DNA from: Actinopolyspora erythraea
GTDB lineage: Bacteria; Actinomycetota; Actinomycetes; Mycobacteriales; Pseudonocardiaceae
Length of the DNA: 64,000 nt
Direction of reading: 5' to 3'
NCBI RefSeq assembly: GCF_002263515.1
Contig: NZ_CP022752.1
Location: 744,001 to 808,000, forward strand
This document shows, in pieces, positions 53,160 to 61,033 of this stretch. Each line of letters starts with the position of its first letter. The stretch's first letter is position 1. Both the position numbers and the translations under genes were made by a program. The notes beneath the pieces are model-generated. The model did not search any database, was not told where the DNA came from, and saw only the letters and a list, made by a program, of their open reading frames with translations.

Positions 53160-53217
53160 CCGGTTCGGGTGGGGCGCGCTACGCCCCATCCGTCCACCTC
53201 CTCGGGGGGAGACGACA

Positions 53218-55053
53218 GTGGAAATCACGTTGGTCAACATGCCGTGGGCTTCCGTGGACTACCCTTCGCTGGCCTGTGGGATTCTCAAATCAGCTGTGGA
53301 GTCCGCTTCTGGGGGAAACAACTCGGTGGGGGTGATGAACGCGAATCTGGACTTCTTCGACTGGTTGAACGCCCGAATGGGCGTGGAAACGGATGACTAC
53401 GACTTCTTCTCGATGGAGTCCTATTTCCAGGGGTGCGGCGACTGGGTTTTCGCCGCGGCGCTGTACGGGCGGACGCGGTGGCGCGTGGCCGAGTTCCGCG
53501 ACCGCCGCGCCAGCGAGCTGTCGGCCGAACGGCTGGAGCTCTGCGAACTCCTACAACCCCGTGCGGCCGAGTGGATCGGGGAGTACGCCGCCGAGCTGGC
53601 CGGCGCCTGCGGGGAGGTCGTCGGATTCACCACCACCTTCCAGCAGAACACGGCCTCGCTGGCGCTCGCGGCGGAGTTGAGGCGGCTCAGGCCGGACGTG
53701 CGGATCGTGCTGGGTGGGGCGAACTGCGACGGCGCGCAGGGAGCCGCCTGGCACCGGAACTTCCCGTGCGTCGACTACGTGGTGCGCGGTGAGGGGGAAG
53801 CGGTCTTCCCCCGCCTGCTGGAACGGCTCGACGACGGAAGGGAGGTCTCCGACCTGCCCGGCCTGTGCTGGCGGGACAGCTCGGGGGAGTCGGTGGTCAA
53901 CCCCATGACCGCCACCCCGCTGGACGCCACCGGCATCGTCGCCCCCGACTTCGACGGCTATCCGGAACGGTTCGACCGCAGCCCCGCCTCGAACCGGGTG
54001 GAACCGAAACTCGTGCTGGAGGGTTCGCGGGGCTGCTGGTGGGGCGAGAAGCACCACTGCACCTTCTGCGGACTGAACGGTTCGTTCCTGAAGTTCCGAG
54101 GCAAGACGCCGGAACGCTTCTACGAGGAACTGGTCGAGCTGGCCGGGCGGCACCGTCTGCTGGACGTGTACCTGGTGGACAACATCCTGGACATGGACTA
54201 CCTGCGCACGCTGCTGCCCTGGCTAGCCGAGGCCGGTTACGACTTCAGGATCCAGTGCGAGATCAAGTCGAACCTGCGCTACGACCAGCTGCGGGAGCTC
54301 GTGCGCGCCGGCGTGGTGCAGGTTCAGCCCGGCATCGAGAACCTGAGCTCGCGCGTGCTGGACATCATGAAGAAGGGCGTGAGCGGTTGCCAGAACGTGC
54401 GGATGCTGCGCGACGCCCGGTCGCTGGGGATGACGGTGATGTGGAACCTGCTGTACGGCTTCCCCGGCGAGCTGGCGGAGGACTACCTCCCGCTGCTCGA
54501 CCAGTTCCCGGCGCTTACCCACCTCCCGCCCATGGACGGCGCGAGCCGGATAGCCCTGGAGAGGTTCAGCCCGTACTTCGACTTCCCGGAACTGGGGTTT
54601 CCGGAGCGCAGGCCGGACGACCAGTACTTCGTGACCTACGACCTCCCGGAGGAGGAGCTGGCGGAGCTCGCCTACCTGTTCGAAGCCCCACCCGCCGGGA
54701 TAGGCGAAAAGCCGGAGCGGCGACTGCTTGACGCCGTGGCGGAGTGGTCGGCGGCCCACTCCAGCAGCTGGCTCAAGCACGTGGACGCGGGCAGCGAGAT
54801 CGTGATCCTCGGTGACAGGCCCGCCTTTCCCCGGACCGAGCTGGTGCTCACCGGGGCCTTCGAAACGGAGCTCTTCCGCGCCCTGGAGCGCCCGCGCTCG
54901 ACGCGGTACCTGAAACGCCGTTTCGCCGACGACGCGAAACTGGCCACCAAGCTCGACGAGTGGACCGCGTCCGGGCTCGTCTTCGCCGAGGGCGACGAGT
55001 ACGTGCACGTGGTCACCGAGGACAACAACCAGGAGCTGCTCCAGCTGCGCTGA
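53218..55053 (+). CDS. B12-binding radical SAM RiPP C-methyltransferase (rSAM_ocin_1 type)
   Basis: 611 residues. The N-terminal cobalamin-binding Rossmann domain covers about 1-200, with FTTTFQQNTASLALAAELRR, IVLGGANCDGAQG and VVRGEGEAVFPRLLE. The radical SAM barrel follows, with the 4Fe-4S motif Cys273-x7-Cys281-xx-Cys284 in CWWGEKHHCTFCGLNG, the hallmark of the RiPP-maturation family TIGR03975. VQPGIENLSSRVLDIMKKG and WNLLYGFPGE are further barrel blocks. A C-terminal domain from about 460 may bind the peptide or partner. Members add methyl groups to unactivated carbons. The GTG has GGGGGAG seven bases upstream. It is followed by a DUF5825-like gene and an exporter. Confidence 0.9.
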   Translation: MEITLVNMPWASVDYPSLACGILKSAVESASGGNNSVGVMNANLDFFDWLNARMGVETDDYDFFSMESYFQGCGDWVFAAALYGRTRWRVAEFRDRRASELSAERLELCELLQPRAAEWIGEYAAELAGACGEVVGFTTTFQQNTASLALAAELRRLRPDVRIVLGGANCDGAQGAAWHRNFPCVDYVVRGEGEAVFPRLLERLDDGREVSDLPGLCWRDSSGESVVNPMTATPLDATGIVAPDFDGYPERFDRSPASNRVEPKLVLEGSRGCWWGEKHHCTFCGLNGSFLKFRGKTPERFYEELVELAGRHRLLDVYLVDNILDMDYLRTLLPWLAEAGYDFRIQCEIKSNLRYDQLRELVRAGVVQVQPGIENLSSRVLDIMKKGVSGCQNVRMLRDARSLGMTVMWNLLYGFPGELAEDYLPLLDQFPALTHLPPMDGASRIALERFSPYFDFPELGFPERRPDDQYFVTYDLPEEELAELAYLFEAPPAGIGEKPERRLLDAVAEWSAAHSSSWLKHVDAGSEIVILGDRPAFPRTELVLTGAFETELFRALERPRSTRYLKRRFADDAKLATKLDEWTASGLVFAEGDEYVHVVTEDNNQELLQLR

Positions 55054-55077
55054 TCCCGTCCACCCCGGAGGGTTTAC

Positions 55078-55680
55078 GTGAGAGTTCTGTTGCGCGAGTC
55101 CGCCGTCGCCTCGGTGGCCGAACGGTCCACCACCGCCGTGCTGGGAACGGATCCGGTCGCCGAGGCCGCGGAGCTGTTCGAGACGGGGGTGCGCGCCGTG
55201 GTGCTGCGCGAGCCCGTTCACCTCGGCAGGGGAGCGGAGGCCGGGGTGGCCCTGACGCTGCTCCGCGAGCTCGGGGCGCGGGGGGTGTCCTGCCGCTGGG
55301 AGCTGCACGCCGACGCCCCCGGCCTCGACTGGACGGCGCTGTCCCACCTCCCACCACCGCGACGGGTGTCCGGGAGCTCCGCTGTGGACGACTCCGCGTG
55401 GTCCGCGTCCTGGTTCCCGTGCAAGTGCGTCCAGCGGGAGGGACCCGGATTCCTCCAGATCCGGGACAGGCGGGGAGGAGCCATGGAATGCTACACGGTC
55501 AGTGATCCGGAGCTCGTCCGCGCGGCTCGGCAACTGGCGGACGGGGCGACGCCCGCGGGGATCACGGACGAGGTGCGGGAACGGTTCGCTGCCACCGGGC
55601 TTCTCGTGCGGGTGGGCGCCCTGGAGTGGTGGGCCCCCGCCAGGGTCCGCCGCTGGCCGGTGCCTGCCATGGCGGTGTGA
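55078..55680 (+). CDS. DUF5825-like partner protein of the B12 radical SAM enzyme
   Basis: 200 residues with GGAGGG five bases before GTG 55078 and 24 bases after the radical SAM stop. The N-terminal half has alternating strands and helices (VRAVVLREPVHLGRGAEAGV, ALTLLRELGARGVSCRWELH), and the middle has WSASWFPCKCVQREGPGFLQ. A C-terminal winged-helix-like part follows (ELVRAARQLADGATPAGITD). I recall DUF5825 proteins as regular companions of this radical SAM family in actinomycetes; a role in peptide recognition is inferred. No catalytic motif is evident. Confidence 0.72.
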   Translation: MRVLLRESAVASVAERSTTAVLGTDPVAEAAELFETGVRAVVLREPVHLGRGAEAGVALTLLRELGARGVSCRWELHADAPGLDWTALSHLPPPRRVSGSSAVDDSAWSASWFPCKCVQREGPGFLQIRDRRGGAMECYTVSDPELVRAARQLADGATPAGITDEVRERFAATGLLVRVGALEWWAPARVRRWPVPAMAV

Positions 55681-55719
55681 ACCGCTGTCGGACGCGAGCG
55701 GTGAGGAAGGCGTGGAACG

Positions 55720-56961
55720 GTGAGTGATGCCTCGGAGGAGCTCGCGAAGCGATCCGTCCGCGGGGTGGGGGGTGAACCGTTCCGGCGGTTGCTGACGACC
55801 TGGACCGCCACCTCGGTGGCCGACGGCGTACGTGCCACCGCGCTGCCGCTGTACACGGCTGTCAGCACCCGCGATCCGCTTTCCGTCTCGGCGGTGGCGG
55901 TGGCCGAGGTGCTGCCCTGGCTGCTGGTCGCGCTGCCCGCCGGAGCGTTGGTGGACCGGTTTCCCCGCCGCCCCACCCTGGTGGCCGCCCACTCCTTCCG
56001 CGCCCTGCTGACCCTGCTGCTGGTGTGGTTCGTCCACACCGGTCAAGCGGGGATGTTCGTGCTGCTCGGCTGCGCCTTCCTGCTCAGCGGTGCGGAGACG
56101 TTCGCCGACTCGGCCACGCAGTCGCTGCTGGTTTCGGCCGCCGGGGAGCGGGACCTGGAGCGGGCCAACGGGCGCTTCGTCGGGGCGGAGACCGTCGGGG
56201 TGGAGATCGCGGGGCCGTTGGCTGCGGCCGGACTGTTCGCCTGGCGCCCCTCGCTGTGTTTCGCGCTGACGGCGCTGGCCTTCGGTTTCGCGGCGCTGTG
56301 GATACCCCGGGTGTCCGCCGAGGTCGAACCGGTGCGCTCCGGTGGGGGGCGTTCGATAGCCGGGGAGATCCGGCAGGGGACGGCTTTCGTGCTGCGCAGT
56401 CCAGGACTGCGCGCCGTGGTCGGCACGGTGGGTGCGGTGACGCTGCTGACCGGTGCCGTGAACACGATCGCGATGCTCTTCGCGCTGGAGTCGCTCGGGC
56501 TCGCCCCGGCGACGGTGCCCGTCCTGTTCGTCTGCGCCGCGGCCGGGACGTTGCTGGCCTCGCGGGTGACCCCGTGGCTGTCGGCGCGTTTCGGCGGGGC
56601 GAACGTGATGATCGCGGCGCTGTTCGTGCTGGCCGGTGGGATGGCCACCCTGGAACTGGTGCGGATTCCCGTTGCCGCGTGGTCCTCCTACTTCGTCATG
56701 GGGTTCGGGGCCGGGACGTGGAACGTGCTTTCCTCGGCGAACCGGCAGCGGCTGACACCCGAGTCCATGATGGGACGGGTCACCAGCGCCTACCGCGTGT
56801 TCGCCTGGGGACTGATGCCGCTGGGGGCCGGGGTGGCCGGCCCGCTGGCCGAGGTCACCTCGCCGGCCACGGTGATCTCGGTTTCCGCGGCGCTGGTCGC
56901 GGTGGTCGCCGTGCTCTGCGCCCCGCTGCTGCGGCGGCTGGCCACCGCCGCGCGCGAGTGA
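55720..56961 (+). CDS. MFS transporter of the RiPP cluster
   Basis: 413 residues with twelve predicted membrane helices, resembling enterobactin-exporter (EntS)-type MFS proteins: FRRLLTTWTATSVADGVRAT at the start, LPWLLVALPAGALVDRFPRR as motif A, GAETFADSATQSLLVSAA, RANGRFVGAETVGVEIAGPL and AAGTLLASRVTPWL later. It probably exports the modified peptide and may give self-protection. GTG 55720 lies 39 bases after the DUF5825-like gene, so the four genes look like one operon. Confidence 0.88.
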   Translation: MSDASEELAKRSVRGVGGEPFRRLLTTWTATSVADGVRATALPLYTAVSTRDPLSVSAVAVAEVLPWLLVALPAGALVDRFPRRPTLVAAHSFRALLTLLLVWFVHTGQAGMFVLLGCAFLLSGAETFADSATQSLLVSAAGERDLERANGRFVGAETVGVEIAGPLAAAGLFAWRPSLCFALTALAFGFAALWIPRVSAEVEPVRSGGGRSIAGEIRQGTAFVLRSPGLRAVVGTVGAVTLLTGAVNTIAMLFALESLGLAPATVPVLFVCAAAGTLLASRVTPWLSARFGGANVMIAALFVLAGGMATLELVRIPVAAWSSYFVMGFGAGTWNVLSSANRQRLTPESMMGRVTSAYRVFAWGLMPLGAGVAGPLAEVTSPATVISVSAALVAVVAVLCAPLLRRLATAARE

Positions 56962-56973
56962 TCGGCCACCGAC

Positions 56974-57426
56974 TCACTCCATGAGGTTCGCCGCCACGGT
57001 CGCGCCGAGCTCCCAGCACGCGTCCAGTCCCGTGGCGTCCGGTTGCCCGGTGAGGTCCACCGGTTCGGCGACCTGCTGCCACCCCAGGCCGGTGGTGATC
57101 GAACGGATCGCGCGCAGCGCGCCCTCGGTCCCCTCGTTGCCGTGGACGTAGGTCCCGAACGGCCTGCCGTCGGTGGAGTCCAGGCAGGGGTAGTAGATCT
57201 GGTCGAAGAAGTGCTTGAGGGCGCCGGACATGTACCCGAGGTTGGCGGGCGTGCCGAGCAGGTACCCGTCGGCCTCCAGCACGTCGGCGGCCGTGGCGGA
57301 CAGCGCGGCCCTGCGCACCACCTCGACGCCCTCGATCTCGTCGGTGCTCGCCCCTTCCACGACCTTCTCGAACATCGCCTGCATCCCCGGCGAGGGGGTG
57401 TGGTGCACGATCAGCAGTCGGGCCAT
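56974..57426 (-). CDS. Flavodoxin-like NAD(P)H-dependent FMN reductase
   Basis: 150 residues with flavodoxin fold. ARLLIVHHTPSPGMQAMFEK is the first strand and phosphate loop, GYLLGTPANLGYMSGALKHF the second FMN loop, and PFGTYVHGNEGTEGALRAI the third. Proteins of this kind reduce flavins or quinones. It converges on the MFS gene with a 12-base gap and so is not in the RiPP operon. A role in supplying electrons to the radical SAM enzyme is possible but unsupported. Confidence 0.85.
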   Translation of the reverse strand: MARLLIVHHTPSPGMQAMFEKVVEGASTDEIEGVEVVRRAALSATAADVLEADGYLLGTPANLGYMSGALKHFFDQIYYPCLDSTDGRPFGTYVHGNEGTEGALRAIRSITTGLGWQQVAEPVDLTGQPDATGLDACWELGATVAANLME

Positions 57427-58014
57427 GGCCGCCAGTCTAGGAGCCGCGCTTCCCTCGAGGACCACGACGGGCACGTGGTGGTGTCCACCGCGGTGATGAC
57501 ACGCCTCCGGAGGTCGAACCGACACCCGGGTGAGCCCGATTCGTTCTGAAGCGCCTCCTTCGCCAGCCGTGCTCCTACGAGGGAGGTGCGATATCTCTCC
57601 TCCGTGGTTTCGTGGTGATCGCGGTACGAGTGGTGCCGAACTCCGGCCGGCGCCGCCGGTCTCCGCTTCGGTTCCCGGCCGAATGGCCCACCGTGCACTG
57701 CTCCGGTTCCCCGCTCGGTCGACCCTGTTCGCGTGATCGCGTTACCGCTGTCGTGACGATTCGTATCGCGGGACTTTCCGGATGTCCGTTCCGCGGTGGT
57801 GTGAGCATCCCTTTTCTGGTACGAGTGTGATGATCGAGATCATTCCTCCGGAAAGGTTGCGTTTCACACCGATATGAGTTCGTCCTCATGGCGGAATCGA
57901 CGGAGGCGTTCGTCGGAGTCGTGCTCTTCGTGGGTGGGTGATGTGGTGAGCGCGCGGAGCGCGGTTGATTTTGTGATTCTCTTTCGGGGGTGAACTGGTG
58001 ACTTGGGGGTTTTC
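57427..58014. other. 588-base intergenic region, no gene seen
   Basis: The right-hand part (57820-58010) is markedly AT-richer than the window average and probably holds the FkbM gene promoter. Frames on either strand are unconvincing. No repeat or tRNA was seen. Confidence 0.45.
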
Positions 58015-58767
58015 GTGCCGGGCGCTGATTTTTCCGAAATGTTTTTGAAGGCCGTGTCCTACGGACTCCGCCGGTCCGCTGGGCTGCGTCTGGTGGAGCC
58101 GGAGATCCGGGGGTTGAAGCGGGTGGTCGATCCGGGTGACGTCTGCTTCGACATCGGTGCCGCCTACGGGATGTACAGTTTTCCGCTGGCCGAGCTGGTG
58201 GGGAAGCGGGGGGCTGTCTACTCCTTCGAGCCCCAGCGGAAACCGCACTGGATCTTTTCCAAGCTGGCCGGTGTGTTTCCGAACCGGAACATGAGCATAA
58301 CTCGGGGCGCGATGAGTGAGAGCCCGGGCCGGAGGACCGTGGCCGTTCCCGTGCGGTTCGGTTTCCCGATTCACGGTCATGCCCACGTGGTCGATTCCGA
58401 ACCCCCCGGTTCGGGGAGCGCCGCGGCGGGGCGTGTTCGCACGGTCGGTGTGGACACGTTCTCCGTGGACGAGACGCGCGAGAGAATGGGAATACGGCGG
58501 GTGGACTTCATGAAGATCGACGTGGAGGGGTACGAGCCGTCGGTGCTCGCTGGTGCGGAGGAAACGTTGAACCGGTTCACGCCGTCACTTCTCATGGAAA
58601 TAGAGAAGAGGCACCTCGACAGATACGGGGTGGACCCCGAGAAATTCGTCCGCCGCCTCCTGGAACGGGGATACGGGATGTACTTCTGGCGCGGCGGGAG
58701 CTGGCGGGAGACCGCGTTCATGGTCGACGGGGTGCGGAACTACCTCTTCGTGCACGGGAGGAGATGA
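58015..58767 (+). CDS. FkbM-family SAM-dependent methyltransferase
   Basis: 250 residues. Motif I is VCFDIGAAYGMYSFPLAELV, with YSFEPQ as motif II, VDFMKIDVEGYEPSVLAGAE as the FkbM signature and SLLMEIEKRHL towards the end. FkbM enzymes O-methylate sugars, polyketides or other natural products. GTG 58015 follows GGGGG at five bases; TTG 58003 is an alternative. Third-position GC is visibly lower than in neighbours, suggesting transfer. It is separated from the RiPP operon by a convergent gene, so membership is doubtful. Confidence 0.82.
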   Translation: MPGADFSEMFLKAVSYGLRRSAGLRLVEPEIRGLKRVVDPGDVCFDIGAAYGMYSFPLAELVGKRGAVYSFEPQRKPHWIFSKLAGVFPNRNMSITRGAMSESPGRRTVAVPVRFGFPIHGHAHVVDSEPPGSGSAAAGRVRTVGVDTFSVDETRERMGIRRVDFMKIDVEGYEPSVLAGAEETLNRFTPSLLMEIEKRHLDRYGVDPEKFVRRLLERGYGMYFWRGGSWRETAFMVDGVRNYLFVHGRR

Positions 58768-58928
58768 GGACCTCGACGTTTCCGCTCGGCCGCACGGGCT
58801 CGCGTGGGACGTGGTGCGGCCGCGTCCCACCGACGTTCCGTCGGCACGCCGCGCGAACGGGTTCGTGCGCTCGACGCCGGAGCGGGCCACGCGTCGTTCA
58901 CAGCCCGGGGCGGTGCGCACGATCCGCG

Positions 58929-59315
58929 TCAGCGGCGCTCGTCCCACCAGTTCCCCGTCCTCCGTGCGGGTTCCGGCAGGGTTTTGGCCGAATACAGCTC
59001 GTCCAACGGCGTCACGCGGGAGCGCAGTTCCCTGGCCAGGTGCCTCGGCAGGGTTCGGAGCGCACGTTCCAACTCCCGCCTGGCGAACGGAGCGACGAAC
59101 TCGTTGAGGTCGTTGTTCTCGCCCCGAATCCTCGCGGGAGGGGCGTGACACACCGAGGTCCATTCCGCCAGCGCCGTCGCCACGCTCGCCGCGTCGAGGT
59201 CTTTCCCGCCCAGTCGGTCCAGGGCGTACGCCACGCGGCGGGACACGCCGGGAATCTCGCTCGTCGGGCTCGTCCGTGGTGCGCGTCGGAGGCGCGCGGG
59301 CCGGTTACGCGGCAT
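58929..59315 (-). CDS. Small conserved hypothetical protein
   Basis: 128 residues, soluble and basic. The C-terminal half has LERALRTLPRHLARELRSRV then TPLDELYSAKTLPEP and ends WWDERR, a pattern I recall from short uncharacterised actinobacterial proteins. There is no signal peptide, membrane helix or catalytic motif. ATG 59315 has GGAG directly against it, so a start further downstream may be correct. It is divergent from the pentapeptide-repeat gene. Confidence 0.6.
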   Translation of the reverse strand: MPRNRPARLRRAPRTSPTSEIPGVSRRVAYALDRLGGKDLDAASVATALAEWTSVCHAPPARIRGENNDLNEFVAPFARRELERALRTLPRHLARELRSRVTPLDELYSAKTLPEPARRTGNWWDERR

Positions 59316-59476
59316 CTCCTGTTCGGAGGGAGCTCATCGCGGTGGTCATGTCCCGATCGTAGCGCGGTTCCCGGCACCACCGGTGAGTTCACACCACCGC
59401 CGCTCGCGCCACGGATGCCTTCCGCAGTGGGTTCGCCGGTTTCGCCCCCACGGGACCGCTGGATTTGCCATGATCG

Positions 59477-60445
59477 GTGACCGTGGGCGACTCCGCACTA
59501 CCCCCGGAAGTTCCCCGGGTGCTCAGCAACAGGGCGATCACGATCGGTGCGATCGCCGTGGTCGGGATCACGCTGCTGTCGACGGCGGTGCTGGTCGTCG
59601 TACTCCGGGACGCGCCGCCCAAGGTGGTGCTCGAAGCCGTGCGCACCTCGGCCAGCATCGGCGTGGGCACGGGAGGCGCCGCCGCCCTCTGGTTGGCCGC
59701 GCGCCGCCAGCGCAGCACCGAGGTCAGCATCCTGCGGCGGGACCACGACGCCACCGAGACCCGGGTCACCGAACTCTACGGCAGGGCGGCCGAGCAGCTC
59801 AGCGCCGACAAGGCGCCCGTGCGGCTGGCCGGGATATTCGCGCTCGAACGGCTGGGACAGACGTACCCGACGCACCGGCAGACGATCGTCGACCTCATCT
59901 GCGCCTACCTGCGGATGCCGCCGGAGGCCACGGAGGATCGGGAGCGCTCCGAACACGGCGGTCCCCAGGAGTTCGAGGTGCGGCAGGCGGCACAGCAGGT
60001 GCTGGTGACCCACCTGCGCCTGGCGGAGGAACCGGACGACGACTCGCGGTTCTGGCCGGACATCGCGCTGAACCTCTCCGGTGCCGTGCTGCACACCTTC
60101 ACGTTCTCCCGCTGTCGCGTGCGTTCGGCCACCTTCGCCGACGCCAGTTTCCACGGTCCCGCCGTGTTCCGGGGAACGCTGTTCGAACAGCACGCCGACT
60201 TCCGGGGGGTGCGCTTCAGGGGGCTCGGGGACTTCCGCCGCGTCGGTTTCGAGGGCGAGGGGGTGACCTTCCGCGGGGCCTCCTTCGAGGGCGAAGTGGA
60301 CTTCGGCACGAACACCACGGCCGTGCTGACCGGGGCGATGACCCGGGTCGACAACGACGCGCGACGGAAGTGGCCCGAGGAGTGGACCGAACGCCCCTCA
60401 GCCGAGCACGCGGGCTGGGCCGAACTCGTGGCTCGGCGGGGCTGA
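59477..60445 (+). CDS. Pentapeptide-repeat membrane protein
   Basis: 322 residues. Two helices (ITIGAIAVVGITLLSTAVLV at about 21-40 and ASIGVGTGGAAALWLAAR at about 60-76) are followed by a conserved cytosolic block RVTELYGRAAEQLSADKAPV and RLAGIFALERLGQTYPTHRQ. From about 200 there are pentapeptide repeats of A(D/N)LxF type (FRGTLFEQHADFRGVRFRGL, DFRRVGFEGEGVTFRGASFE). The repeats form a right-handed beta-helix. Such proteins are common in actinomycetes; no function is known. GTG 59477 is the likely start. Confidence 0.82.
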   Translation: MTVGDSALPPEVPRVLSNRAITIGAIAVVGITLLSTAVLVVVLRDAPPKVVLEAVRTSASIGVGTGGAAALWLAARRQRSTEVSILRRDHDATETRVTELYGRAAEQLSADKAPVRLAGIFALERLGQTYPTHRQTIVDLICAYLRMPPEATEDRERSEHGGPQEFEVRQAAQQVLVTHLRLAEEPDDDSRFWPDIALNLSGAVLHTFTFSRCRVRSATFADASFHGPAVFRGTLFEQHADFRGVRFRGLGDFRRVGFEGEGVTFRGASFEGEVDFGTNTTAVLTGAMTRVDNDARRKWPEEWTERPSAEHAGWAELVARRG

Positions 60446-61033
60446 CGAACCCGAACCGGGAAGTCCCGCCGTTCCCGCGAACCGGTCTCGTCGAGAACCA
60501 CCACTCCGGACGGCGGCGCGATTCGTCCGGTTTTGGAACCGAACAGCCCGTCGGTGCGTCCCACTGGTGATGGCCCCGCGGGGTGCGGGGGCATCGGTTC
60601 GACACCGCTCGAATCGAAGAGAGTGATCGACAGGGAGTGAACGAGCATGTCCTGTTCGGATCGAAAAGGGAGACGACCGGGTTCCACGGCACACGCTCCG
60701 AGGCGAATGACGTGCAGTCGCCCCGGAGCCGTCGCGCTCGGACGGTCGGAACACGTGGCTTGGTGGTCACGTCGCGCGGCTTGGTGGTCGCGTGGCGCCG
60801 TCGCGACGGTTCGGGGTGAGCACGTCGAGCACGGCAGCCGCACGGAACCGCGCTCGTCCGTGTGCGTCGCGACCGGTACGTGAGCCTTCCGGCGGAGACC
60901 ACCGCACGGCTTGGGGGTCGCGCGGCGCCGCCGTAGGTGATCCGCTTCCGGTCCGCGCACACGATCCGACGAGTTCCAGACTCCTCCCGCCGAGGGGAAC
61001 GGCCCAGGGCCTCGCGCGGCTCATCCCCGCCCG
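60446..61033. other. 588-base intergenic region with short imperfect repeats
   Basis: No gene is supported. Three imperfect copies of about 21-23 bases, GGCTTGGTGGTC(A/G)CGT-like, occur at 60757-60777, 60778-60800 and 60908-60930. The composition is patchy and may represent decayed coding sequence. Confidence 0.45.

Noticed and set aside
56974..57426. Flavodoxin-like reductase as a member of the RiPP operon
   Set aside because: It is on the opposite strand and converges on the exporter; no evidence links it beyond proximity.
57575..57889. Minus-strand open frame between the reductase and FkbM genes
   Set aside because: No ribosome-binding site, biased composition and no similarity to known proteins.
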